NCBI GenBank assembly: GCA_023935145.1
Contig: CM043703.1
Span: forward strand, 20,571,227-20,635,226
Origin: Bretschneidera sinensis
Lineage: Eukaryota; Streptophyta; Magnoliopsida; Brassicales; Akaniaceae
Direction: 5' to 3'
DNA length: 64,000 nt
How positions within the stretch are numbered: position 1 is the first letter of the stretch; each line of letters begins with the position of its first letter. Of the stretch, positions 14,801 to 22,649 are shown piece by piece. Position numbers and translations under genes: made by a program. Under the pieces are notes generated by a model that had not been told where the DNA came from, did no database searches, and saw nothing but the letters and a program-made list of their open reading frames with translations.

Positions 14801-17207
14801 TCCAACAACAATAGTCGTAAATACAATGACCATTCAACTTTGTTTTAGCCCAAGAAGCATCTTCGTGCCTAACAAATTGCACAATGGCTTGAAAATCATA
14901 ATCAGTTTGAGAGATAATAATTTTCTCAACAAACCCATATGAATCAAAAACCTTATGCAATACATCCTGTGTGACCTGATATAATACATCATTAATGATC
15001 ACACAAAGGATTCGGTTTGGCTCAATTGAACCCATTAAAAAAAATTCACTCTTTTCTTTTATCTCTCACCCTTGTTTCTCTTTCTCTCACCTACTCTCAC
15101 TTTCTCTTTCTTTCACTCTCACTCGACTGACCTCTTGTTTTTTTTTTACTCTTTTCTCACACCTAATCTTTCTCTATTCTCTCACCTTCACCTGCAGCAA
15201 CCTTTTTGTTATTTTTATTTTTTTTCTTGACTTTTTTGTTTTTAACTTTTTTTAAAAAAATAAATAAATAAAATAGAAAATAAGATAAAAATAAAATTAA
15301 AAAAGTTATCAGATTTCCCTTCAAAGGGAAGACCTTGTGCTTCCTTGGTCGCGAGGCTGATGACGGGGGCTAGGGGTCGATCGGTGTGGGGTTGGGTCCC
15401 TGGCAATCCGCGATGGTACCAATGGCGACAGCATGAAGGGACGACTCCGGACGCAGGAGATTGGGGAAACCAAAGGGCACAGCTGTCGATGGTCAAATTC
15501 CAAAGATTCTAAGGAGATCGTGGTGCGTGGGTATCGGGGTTGGGTAGATTGAAAAATTCCAATCCTAGTGGTGTGGTCCGTCTTGGACAAAGGTGGGGGT
15601 GGCGCGTGGTGGTTCTGCCTGAAACTTTTAGGCTTTGGTCGGTGAGTCCCGTGGTGGTGGCAGTGCGATCTGGAGATCACCGAAAAACGATGAATTTGCG
15701 TTTAATCTGTTTTGGCCCAAGGCCCTGTTTGGGTGTGGAGTCTGTTCTGGGCAGATTATGTCTTGGTGTTGTGGTATGGCTGTATATGGGGGTTTATTTA
15801 CGGATTGGATTATGGTTGGTTTTAGGCTTTGATGTAGAATAGGATAAAAGAAGAAATAGAAGTCAGGCTACTCTGGGGATTGGAACAGAATACCAGGCTA
15901 CTCTGGGGATTGAAACAGAATACCAGGCTACCCTGGAGGTCGAATGGTGGTTGTATTTAAGCCTACTGTTTCCAGATGACAATTGGGTATTACACACTAA
16001 GAGAACCAATTCTGCCCAATGAGGTTTTTCTTGAGCTCGAAAAGGTACTTGATAGGGTTTCTAAGAGAATAGAAAGTTTTACCGCCGATTTTAATCGCAA
16101 CTGTGGTTTTATTCCTGTTCCATCAAAGCAGGTTAATTATGCTCACTTCCAACCTAAGAACCACGAAGATGAAGCTTCCAAGATCGTTGATTTAGAGACG
16201 CTTCACGACACACCGGAAGTTTTTGTCGAGCAAGTTGAGACAATGGATTGCAAACACGCCCAAGACAAGGATGAGGAGCTGAGCAATGTTAAACTTGGTA
16301 ATCTAGATATTGAAAAGATAGTCAACGAAGAAAGTACGCAAAAACAAACTTCAAAGCCACTAGAAAAGATTGAAGACATAATTGAGGCAGTGGTTGAAAT
16401 AAATTCTCCTAGTGTTGATTTTATCCTGCTTATTTGGTTTGAAGCACCTTCACAGCAGACATTCTTCGTCAAAAAAATTTCTTGAGACTTCATTTTTCAA
16501 GACTGGCGTGACAATACTTCATTTCTCCAAGCATCCTAGTTATTATTACTTCTTCAATTCAAAACTCAATGTTGAGTTTTTTCAAAGTGGTTGAGAATGA
16601 TGGGGTACAGAAGGGTATGGGGATAAGTTTGTAATTTTTTAATATGAGGGAAAATTTTTAATTTTATAATAAGAGTCAAATTTGTATTAGGATTAGGGTT
16701 TGTTTATTTACCGTGTTAGCCTAGGGTTAGGATTCATAAATATCTCTATATAAGAGATCCTCTATGTTACTTTTCTATTAGCTTTGAATAAATAAAAATC
16801 AGATTGATATGAGTATCAATTCCTCTCGACCTTCAGGGTAGTCTGGCTTTTTTTCCTATCCTCATGGTAGCTTTACTTCAATTTCTTATTTTATTACTGT
16901 TCTGCATCAAAATCCTATATTGCTTGATGACTATAGCTTAAGCTGGGAGTATGAGCTTGAAATTTTAAATGTTGGCATTACCTTTGCAGCTGATTAAAAT
17001 GGTCTGCGCTCATGCAGGTTGGATAACGAAATGCAAATGGATAGCCGTGAATACTTCTCTAGAAGAAGGGTGGCAATGCATGAAGAAGGCTTTCATATAA
17101 CCGGTGTGATTAGTAACCAAATGGATGCTTTAACAGGCCCTTGTTTAGGAAAGCGTATTTTCAAGCTTCCAAACCCTATATATTACAATTTTGAGGATTG
17201 CTCCTAA
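5831..17207 (+). CDS. HAD superfamily subfamily IIIB acid-phosphatase-like membrane protein (302 aa)
   Basis: Predicted coding exons are 5831-5900, 11807-12254, 13117-13317 and 17018-17207; all junctions are GT..AG and the joined frame gives 302 residues. Residues about 40-68 form one strong membrane segment preceded by a short hydrophilic N-terminus, so the protein is probably a type II membrane protein. The rest matches plant class-B acid phosphatase/vegetative storage protein relatives. Motif I is DIDEIF (D155, D157). Motif II is [10 protein letters not shown] (S212), followed by [13 protein letters not shown]. The C-terminus ends [15 protein letters not shown]. The acidic motif usually reading GDQWSD is here SNQMDAL (272-278), so one catalytic Asp appears lost; a non-enzymatic or altered role is possible. 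The start is chosen because exon 1 ([16 protein letters not shown]) splices in phase to [11 protein letters not shown]. Introns 1 and 3 are swollen by retroelements, so expression may be affected. Confidence 0.85.
5912..6700 (-). repeat. Left (3') LTR region of the intron-1 gypsy element
   Basis: It begins at TGATATGATCC (5912) and matches 10368 onward with scattered substitutions and small indels. Within it, a segment of about 55 bp around the words GTTGCTTATATTGAAGCAAGAACCTTGGTATAATGAAG is locally duplicated (near 5999-6040 and 6056-6093); the other LTR has it once. The right limit is approximate because the similarity runs on into pol. Confidence 0.7.
6777..8648 (-). pseudogene. Gypsy pol remnant: protease and reverse transcriptase, integrase deleted
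   Basis: The retropepsin-like part (8618 to about 8300) reads [13 protein letters not shown] where the family normally has a Gly after the catalytic Asp. The reverse transcriptase part runs from about 7990: [18 protein letters not shown], then [20 protein letters not shown], then [12 protein letters not shown], and a catalytic box reading YFDNILIYS instead of the usual YFDDILIYS. After [22 protein letters not shown] the frame passes directly to [20 protein letters not shown], a segment normally at the end of the integrase region. RNase H and integrase are therefore missing through an in-frame deletion. Frame breaks occur near 7590 and 7925. This copy cannot supply a complete pol. Confidence 0.85.
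8649..9893 (-). pseudogene. Gypsy gag remnant with CCHC zinc knuckle
   Basis: The start is ATG at 9893 ([12 protein letters not shown]). The gag core contains [40 protein letters not shown] and [20 protein letters not shown]. The zinc knuckle reads [14 protein letters not shown] (CX2CX4HX4C), followed by an acidic stretch. In-frame stops interrupt it (for example just before [11 protein letters not shown] at 9806 and before 9600). The frame continues toward the protease without a clear gag stop, as in single-ORF gypsy elements. Confidence 0.82.
10353..10365 (-). other. Primer-binding site of the intron-1 gypsy element
   Basis: The minus strand reads TGGTATCAGAGCC, complementary to the 3' end of initiator tRNA-Met, 2 nt from the LTR end at 10368. 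It fixes the element orientation and the LTR boundary. Confidence 0.85.
10368..11300 (-). repeat. Right LTR plus C-terminal pol fragment of a tandem gypsy copy
   Basis: This repeats 5912-6905. On the minus strand, 11290-11150 encodes [20 protein letters not shown] and then [18 protein letters not shown], which is the pol C-terminus again, followed by the LTR down to 10368. Pol upstream of an internal LTR indicates a tandem arrangement sharing this LTR, truncated at about 11300. Confidence 0.75.
13971..14280 (-). repeat. Left LTR-like end (310 bp) of the inverted retroelement
   Basis: Read on the minus strand it runs TGATGGGGTACAGAAGGG ... CCCATTCTACATCA. It contains a TATA-like box and a GAATAAATAAAA box and is homologous to the inverted copy at 16598-16909. 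Confidence 0.7.
14390..15035 (-). pseudogene. PTB-like RRM domain fragment inside the retroelement
   Basis: The minus-strand frame from ATG 15035 begins [19 protein letters not shown], then [20 protein letters not shown] and [20 protein letters not shown], then [13 protein letters not shown]. This resembles one RNA recognition motif of plant polypyrimidine-tract-binding proteins, where the matching positions read NRILLV, VLHQVFSPYGFVEKI and IYDGCC. The frame then continues into [20 protein letters not shown], shared with the inverted copy, and meets a stop at 14673. Further homologous frame continues to about 14390. I infer a host-derived RRM captured by the retroelement; whether it is translated is unknown. 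Confidence 0.6.
15043..15829. other. GC-rich internal segment of the inverted retroelement, function unknown
   Basis: A CT-rich stretch (15043-15230) and an AT stretch (15240-15310) are followed by GC-rich sequence (15320-15820). It has frames on both strands but no recognisable domain. It differs in composition from the flanking intron and has no counterpart in the right arm. It may be a leader region or another captured fragment. Confidence 0.4.
15830..15955 (-). repeat. LTR-like fragment with internal tandem repeats
   Basis: It starts TGATGTAGAATAGG like the LTR end at 13971. It contains about three tandem copies of a roughly 30-bp unit with the core AGGCTACTCTGGGGATTG. It is truncated where the plus-strand copy begins. 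Confidence 0.55.
15976..16485 (+). pseudogene. Second copy of the retroelement ORF (inverted arm)
   Basis: The frame reads [20 protein letters not shown], then [20 protein letters not shown], then an acidic Lys/Glu-rich tail. It is homologous to the minus-strand frame ending near 14390, but with an extra segment of about 20 codons (near [12 protein letters not shown]). The RRM itself is absent from this arm. The tail has no recognised domain. Confidence 0.55.
16598..16909 (+). repeat. Right LTR-like end (312 bp) of the inverted retroelement
   Basis: It runs from TGATGGGGTACAG to CTGTTCTGCATCA, with TATATAAGAGATC near 16755 and GAATAAATAAAA near 16788. It is an inverted homologue of 13971-14280. 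Confidence 0.7.
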
Positions 17208-18080
17208 AGAAGAAAATTTTTTCGATAGATCATGTTTCAAGGTTGCCTTGGTATCTCAAATTTCTTCATGAATTAGTTCTTCAATGATAGTATTTTACTG
17301 TAAACTCAGCCGTCTCAGAACTTTTGGCATGCCTGAGTGTTCTGTTGTATATAATTTAATCAATGAAGCTTTGTTATTTACAACGTATTTTTTTGGGGTG
17401 GCGGTTGGTTGATGTAGAATGAGAAAGTTAATTTTAAGCTCAACCATCCCAGACCTTTTGAGTTTCTCAGCATCATGTAACCTGTTGTACCATTGATAGT
17501 TCATGTCAAGTAACAATGTTATTAACCACATTAATTTTTATAGCAACTCGGATTCGGAGAAATGAGGATCTACCAAAAGCTTTAGTTTGATAACAATGCT
17601 ATCCGTTCTTCTCAACTCAAATTAAAATCTGTCATTTGCCTTTCTTATACGGTATCTTCCTTTAGAAGGTATCAGGTTCTACCAATTTATTCATTTCTAG
17701 TTCATAGGTGTACAAGAACATCAGTGGCACTTTGGCAATGATAATTCACTTTTTCCATTCTGATCTATCTGCCAGGGAAAAAGAAAAAACAAATAAGGTA
17801 CATAAAAGATCAAAAGCTTATATTAATAACCTGCAATAAGAAATACATTAACGAAAATATTCTAACCAACCGATTTTGTCAACTCAACTTAAACCTTAAC
17901 TTCAAACTAGTTGGGATCTGCTACATGGATCGTATTCCTCGAACTTCTCCTAAGTAACAGAAAGCCTAAGTTTCAAAAGCCGAAGCTCAATCAGTTGCTG
18001 AACTTACATTTATAAACTACCAAGAGCTGTACCAAAAAAGAAAAAGGAAATGGCCTGTGGAGGACAGCATCAGGAGGATC
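17208..18080. other. Convergent intergenic region
   Basis: It lies between the stop of the HAD-like gene (+) and the stop of the Myb/SANT-like gene (-), so it must contain both 3' UTRs. No coding segment or element ends were found. Confidence 0.6.
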
Positions 18081-19601
18081 CTAATTCGAAGGACCAACTG
18101 ATTGCAGCCGCTGCAACCATGCAATTCTTACACTAGGCTTCTTCAATTGGAGGAAAATTTCTCTATATTCCTTCTTCAGGAATATATCTAACGCAAACAA
18201 GTAAATATCACTTCCTTGTTCTACCTCCTCCATCCCATCAAGACACTCAATGCACTCCCCAATACTATAACTAAGTTTGCCAGGTGTAGACTGAATTGCT
18301 GCAGGACTCCTCTGAACTGTTACAGCACTCCTCGATTCAACAGCATCAAAAAGATGCTCGGGTTTCCTGCCTGGATTTGGTGTGGTTGGTTCGTTTAAAG
18401 GCAAAAGCGATGTTGTAGAATTATCATTGAGCCTCCTGCGTCGAGTAGGAGGATCTGTCTCTCCTGTGTTCATTGTTGTATCAAAGATGATTTCCAATTT
18501 GTCGGTCTGCTGGAGTTCCTTATAGCGAAACATTGCAGCTTCAGAGTTTGCCTGTAACAAACCATTTTGCTATTACTAAGCTAGAATTCTAGAAGAATCT
18601 CCCAGAAATTTCCAATTAAATAACATCACCAGTAGTTAAGTGATTTAGAATACCTGCGTATAGTTCACCCAATCCTCTTCAGTAGCACCAAATGTACGAG
18701 TATCTGGATTCCATTTCATATCACCAGTGCCAATGAGCTTACACCAGATTTTCCATTGTTCCTTAGTGCTATCCCAATGATTCTTTATTTGTATCCTATC
18801 ATAATTCACACCAACCTTTTCATTAAATGAATCAACAATATTCATCCAGCCCTCCTTAGTAAAATGTGTCCCAGGTTTATTTCCCTTGAACGCCTCTTCT
18901 AGACATAGATCAATAAATATTTCATGGAAGGCAGGTGTCCAAGTGGCTTTTTCCTTTGCAAGCAATGAGATAGACATGCTTCGTCCACTTGCAATTCTTA
19001 TTTCAGGTTTCACCTCCACTGTATTTTCATTACAAAGAGAGGTAGTTGAGTTAGCATTCTGCCTATTACACTGAGCTAGGATTTCCTCATCCCCGGTATA
19101 TATTTTACCATCAAAGATGATTTCTAATTTCTCAGCATGCTCGAGTTCCTTCAACCGAAACTGTGCAGCTTCTGGGTTTACCTGTGACAAGTAATAGACA
19201 TTATACAGTCACTAACCAGGAATTCACAAGGAAGCTTTTTTAGTTCCTCAAATAAGTAGCACTAACAGCAGTGGAGTCAATTCGCATACCTGGATATAGT
19301 TGGCCCAATCTTCATCAGTCGCACCAAATGTATTGGTTTCTGGATCCCATTTCATACCACTAGAATTAATTAGCTTACACCAGGCTTTCCATTGTTTGCT
19401 AGTAGCATCCCGATGATTCTTCAATTGTTTTTTATCATACCTTACACCAGTTCTCTTGTTAAATGATTCTAATATATTCCTCCAGCCCTCCTTAGTACAA
19501 TTTTTGCCCTTTAATGTCTGTTCTAGACATAAGTCAATAAATAATTTGTGGAAAGCAGGTGTCCAAGTAGCTTTTGCCTTTGGGACTGATGAGCTGGACA
19601 T
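18081..19601 (-). CDS. Two-domain Myb/SANT-like DNA-binding protein (LIMYB-like, 436 aa)
   Basis: Predicted exons on the minus strand are 19601-19290, 19181-18654 and 18551-18081, all phase 0 with CAG|GTA donors and ACAG acceptors; the joined frame gives 436 residues. Exon 1 encodes one Myb/SANT-like domain (KATWTPAFHKLFIDLCLEQ ... TKEGWRNILESF ... LKNHRDATSKQWKAWCKL). Exon 2 encodes a linker (NPEAAQFRLKELEHAEKLEI) and a second copy of the domain (KATWTPAFHEIFIDLCLEEA). Exon 3 starts with a second copy of the linker (NSEAAMFRYKELQQTDKLEI) and ends with a short helical tail (SVRIAWLQRLQSVGPSN). This layout fits plant L10-interacting MYB-domain proteins, presumed nuclear DNA-binding factors. 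A probable 5'-UTR acceptor lies at 19625-19626. No break is seen. Confidence 0.85.
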
Positions 19602-20780
19602 CTCTTATTCACTTCCAACTGTTCTGCTCAAATCAATTAAAAAACAACATCAGCTATCTCATAATAGATGATAAAGCAATTAATCAACCCATTGTCTATA
19701 CATGTGCGTCTTGCTCCAAGTTGCGCGCTTGCGCACAGTGTGTGCACGAGAACACACATACATTCCCAAAATAAACTTTGATCAATCTTTCCATAAACAA
19801 AATGTCTCCAAAAGATCATAGGAGACTCACAACGTGATTAAAGATTAGCAGACAACATATTGAAAAATCAAGAAAGTTTGAAATGAACAATAACATACTA
19901 ACGTGAATTGAGTCACTGCAAGGACGTGCTAATCAACAAATAAGGGCCTAATACCTACCAATAGTTTAATACCAATGCATCACCTGTTAATTGCTAACCA
20001 TATTCACTCTGCAGCCCATAAAAATTGCTAGCCCTGTCTAGTACATATGAAATTAGCCCATGATGTCACATCAAGGACACAATCCATGTTGCACAGAATT
20101 CCCAATCATCAACATATGTCTTCATACCTTTAAACAAACATATTACAAGAACAATGAGGGTGAAAATGAAACAATGGTCTTAGCAAACAATCAAAGTTAC
20201 ATTCTTCTAATTGGGGTTCGTAAATATGTCCTGAAACCTCCTTGAGTCAACATCATCGAATCCAACTTTTGGCTTTGCCCTGTTGGAAATAACTCCCATT
20301 TAACCATAAAGCTTTTCCCAAACGAATTCTCCTATAAGTAGACAACGTAGTACAATTGACATGTGGTTTTACAAACAGATAGTATTAGACTATAAGATTT
20401 ATATAATATCAATCCGGAATGGACATGAGACAGCAAATTCGTAAACCAAAGTCATGTGCACACAACTAATAATCAAAATTCTCTTAGTAGATGTTACAAG
20501 GCACCGAAATTGAGAACATGTAGAGATATGGGTACCTGCGATTCAGAAGAGAAAGTGCTGCATTTGAGAATTTCCACCTTTCCAGGGTTACCATTGAAAA
20601 AGCTGATTGAGAATTGCCTTTGCACCGAAAAAACAAGCCTAAGCTTACTTAAGTAGTGTGATCAGGGCCTTCTTAAAAGGCCCAAAACAAAAGCCTGGAT
20701 TAAGAAGTTTCAATTTAGCCCACAGTGATATTTGGACCAGGCCATGAACGCTCAAAAACCATATGGATTAATTGGCATTC
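19602..20780 (-). promoter_or_regulatory. 5' UTR, leader intron and promoter region of the Myb/SANT-like gene
   Basis: On the minus strand an acceptor TTGAGCAG ends at 19624, so a leader intron is likely. A possible upstream leader exon ends at the donor AATCGCAG|GTACCC near 20537. Upstream, around 20665-20700, the minus strand has TTGGGCC followed by AAGGCCC. These TGGGCC (site II/TCP-type) words are common in promoters of broadly expressed plant genes. Exon limits are inferred. Confidence 0.4.
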
Positions 20781-21206
20781 GGTAAATGGATACTAGGCTC
20801 TGAAACCTGAATTATCCATCATCAAACAATATTTATGCATAACTAGATCTGATCAAGCCATGTCTCACTGAATTAACTTTAAATTAGCCAAAATCCAGAC
20901 ACTAGTTACCTGAACTACAATCGCTCAGAATCGAGAACAAGCTGGGCAATTAATTTGCATATTACTAGCTCTGAATCAGCTTATCTTGATATATAGTCAC
21001 TTACAACATATTATACAAGACCAAGAAAATTACCAGGAAAAAAAACATATCAAACAGAAAAAGAGACAAACTTACTCAAAAGAAAAATTCCATCGTTTTA
21101 TTGAAATCTTATTTACCAGAACAATAGATGAATGTACAAGCAGTGAAGCTGCTTCAATAGAGGGAAAACTTGGCTAAATCACGTCTAGTCCCGAACACAA
21201 ATTTTG
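20781..21206. other. Spacer between the Myb/SANT-like and GH17 genes
   Basis: AT-rich sequence that probably includes the 3' UTR of the GH17-like gene (minus strand). No coding feature is recognised. Confidence 0.5.
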
Positions 21207-22649
21207 CTAACAATTTTCTCTCCTTGGATGTAACTGCAATTCTGCATCACTACCTTCGTTAAAAAACTAAAAAAACAATGAACTGTGATTAATGCCTCAA
21301 GTACTCATGGTTATCATCTCCTTCATGCAACAGACAAACAAAACAGCAACCAGAACCAAATTAAAGCTCCAAAATACCACCACCAATCTCCAAAAGATAA
21401 AAACCTAATCCAAGGAGCTTCAACTGCCAGTCACCATCTTCAAAGAAACAAGAAAACACCCAAAAAAGCAGAGGAACCGAAATCAGGCCCATACCTTCAA
21501 AACATCAAGAACCAAAACCTCCACCACCACCATCGCCACCACAAGATCTCTTACCTCACAAATCATACACACTCCAGAGTACTCAATGTTGTCCTTCTTG
21601 GTCATATTTTGGTATAAAATCCCCCAATTCCTGGTCCCCTGCTTCACCTCCTTATCAGCCAACTCATATATGTAAGCCTCTGCAACACCTTCTTTCCTCA
21701 ACGGCGTGCCTAACCCGGACCGGAGGTGCCCCACCAACCCCTTTAAGTACATCTCCGCATAAAACGGCGACGCATCAACCTCACCGTAATCAGTCGCTGA
21801 GCTCGGCCACCCGGTATCGGCCACGACCACCGGCACGTTCTCATGCCCAGCCACCGCCATGGCGCTAATGACCGCATCAACCATCATATCGAACAGGTTC
21901 CTATGCCTGACCCCAGTAGTCAAATCGTCCCTAAATTTAAAGGGATGCTCTTGAAACAGAGCGAACCCGATGGGTATCTCAGAGTTCAAGCGATACATAT
22001 TGTAAGGGTAGATTTTGACCAAGAAAGAGGAATTGGTATCGTCCAAGAACTGGAGCAGGGGTTTGATGATAACCTCACTGTCGGGTTGTTGGAAATGCGC
22101 CATGGATGGCTGGAAGGCGGTGGTGATGATGCTGAAGAAAGAGAAAGTGGTGGAGACAGATTTTCTTGATGCCGAGGTCACGGAGGGCGAGGTGGATGTT
22201 GCGGATGGCGGGGAGGAGGAAAGTTGAGATGTCCGGTGTGGAGGAGACAGCGTCGTTCCCGACAGAAATGAGGGAGATCTTGGAGCGAGGGTGGAAGGGG
22301 GGGACGAGGCTGTAGATCCACCGTTGGGCGAGGGTGCGGTTGGAAGCTAGGGCCGGGATGTAAAGATTGGGGATGGAGAGGAGGAGGGAGATGCTGGTGT
22401 AGGCGAAGGCTCGGACGAGGGACGGATCCGAGTCCCGGAGGCGAACCGCTGGAAACCCATTGTGGTTACCGTCACCGCAATTCGGTCCGGTGGTGGCGAA
22501 TGGGTGGCGGAAACGACGGTCGTGGTGGGAGTGGAAGCGGCGGTGGTTTTAGAGTAGGTGACGCCGATAGTGGGAAGCGAGGTGGTTCCCGGGAGGAGGA
22601 GGATGAGGAGGAGAGAAAGAGGAAGAAGGGGGAGGGAGGAAAGAAACAT
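21207..22649 (-). pseudogene. GH17 glucan endo-1,3-beta-glucosidase-like gene with two compensating frame breaks
   Basis: Secreted beta-1,3-glucan hydrolase family acting on callose or cell-wall glucan. ATG 22649 begins a signal peptide (MFLSSLPLLPLSLLLILLLP) and then TIGVTYS. After MGFQ (22449) one base appears missing; the protein continues in the next frame as VRLRDSDPSLVRAFAYTSIS ... ISVGNDAVSSTPDIST. A second break in an A4 run at 22161-22164 restores the first frame (SVSTTFSFFSIITTAF ... FDMMVDAVISAMAVAG ... VVADTGWPSSATDYGEVD ... TRNWGILYQNMTKKDNIEY). A predicted donor (GAG|GTAAGA at 21554) and acceptor (21267) lead to a last exon 21266-21207, ending at TAG. Both positions normally holding catalytic Glu (GNE and GETGWP) are Asp here (GND, ADTGWP). 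Either a young pseudogene or an assembly with two indel errors; about 384 aa if repaired. Confidence 0.75.

Larger units (their letters stand above)
13971..16909. mobile_element. Inverted-repeat LTR-type retroelement carrying RRM-derived sequence, in intron 3 of the HAD-like gene
   Basis: Two LTR-like ends of about 310 bp face outward: 13971-14280 (minus orientation) and 16598-16909 (plus orientation). Each begins TGATGGGGTACAGAAGGG and ends in TACATCA or TGCATCA, with a TATATAAGAGATC promoter-like box and a GAATAAATAAAA polyadenylation-like box. Internal sequence next to each LTR is also inverted, so 13971 to about 14760 pairs with about 16015-16909. A third LTR-like fragment lies at 15830-15955 (minus). 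Flanking bases AAATA and AAATC match at four of five positions. I see no primer-binding site and no gag, RT or integrase, so this looks like two non-autonomous copies joined head to head. Confidence 0.65.

Noticed and set aside
15321..15842. Overlapping open frames on both strands in the GC-rich core of the inverted retroelement
   Set aside because: Low-complexity Pro/Arg/Gly composition, no domain and no matching frame in the other arm.
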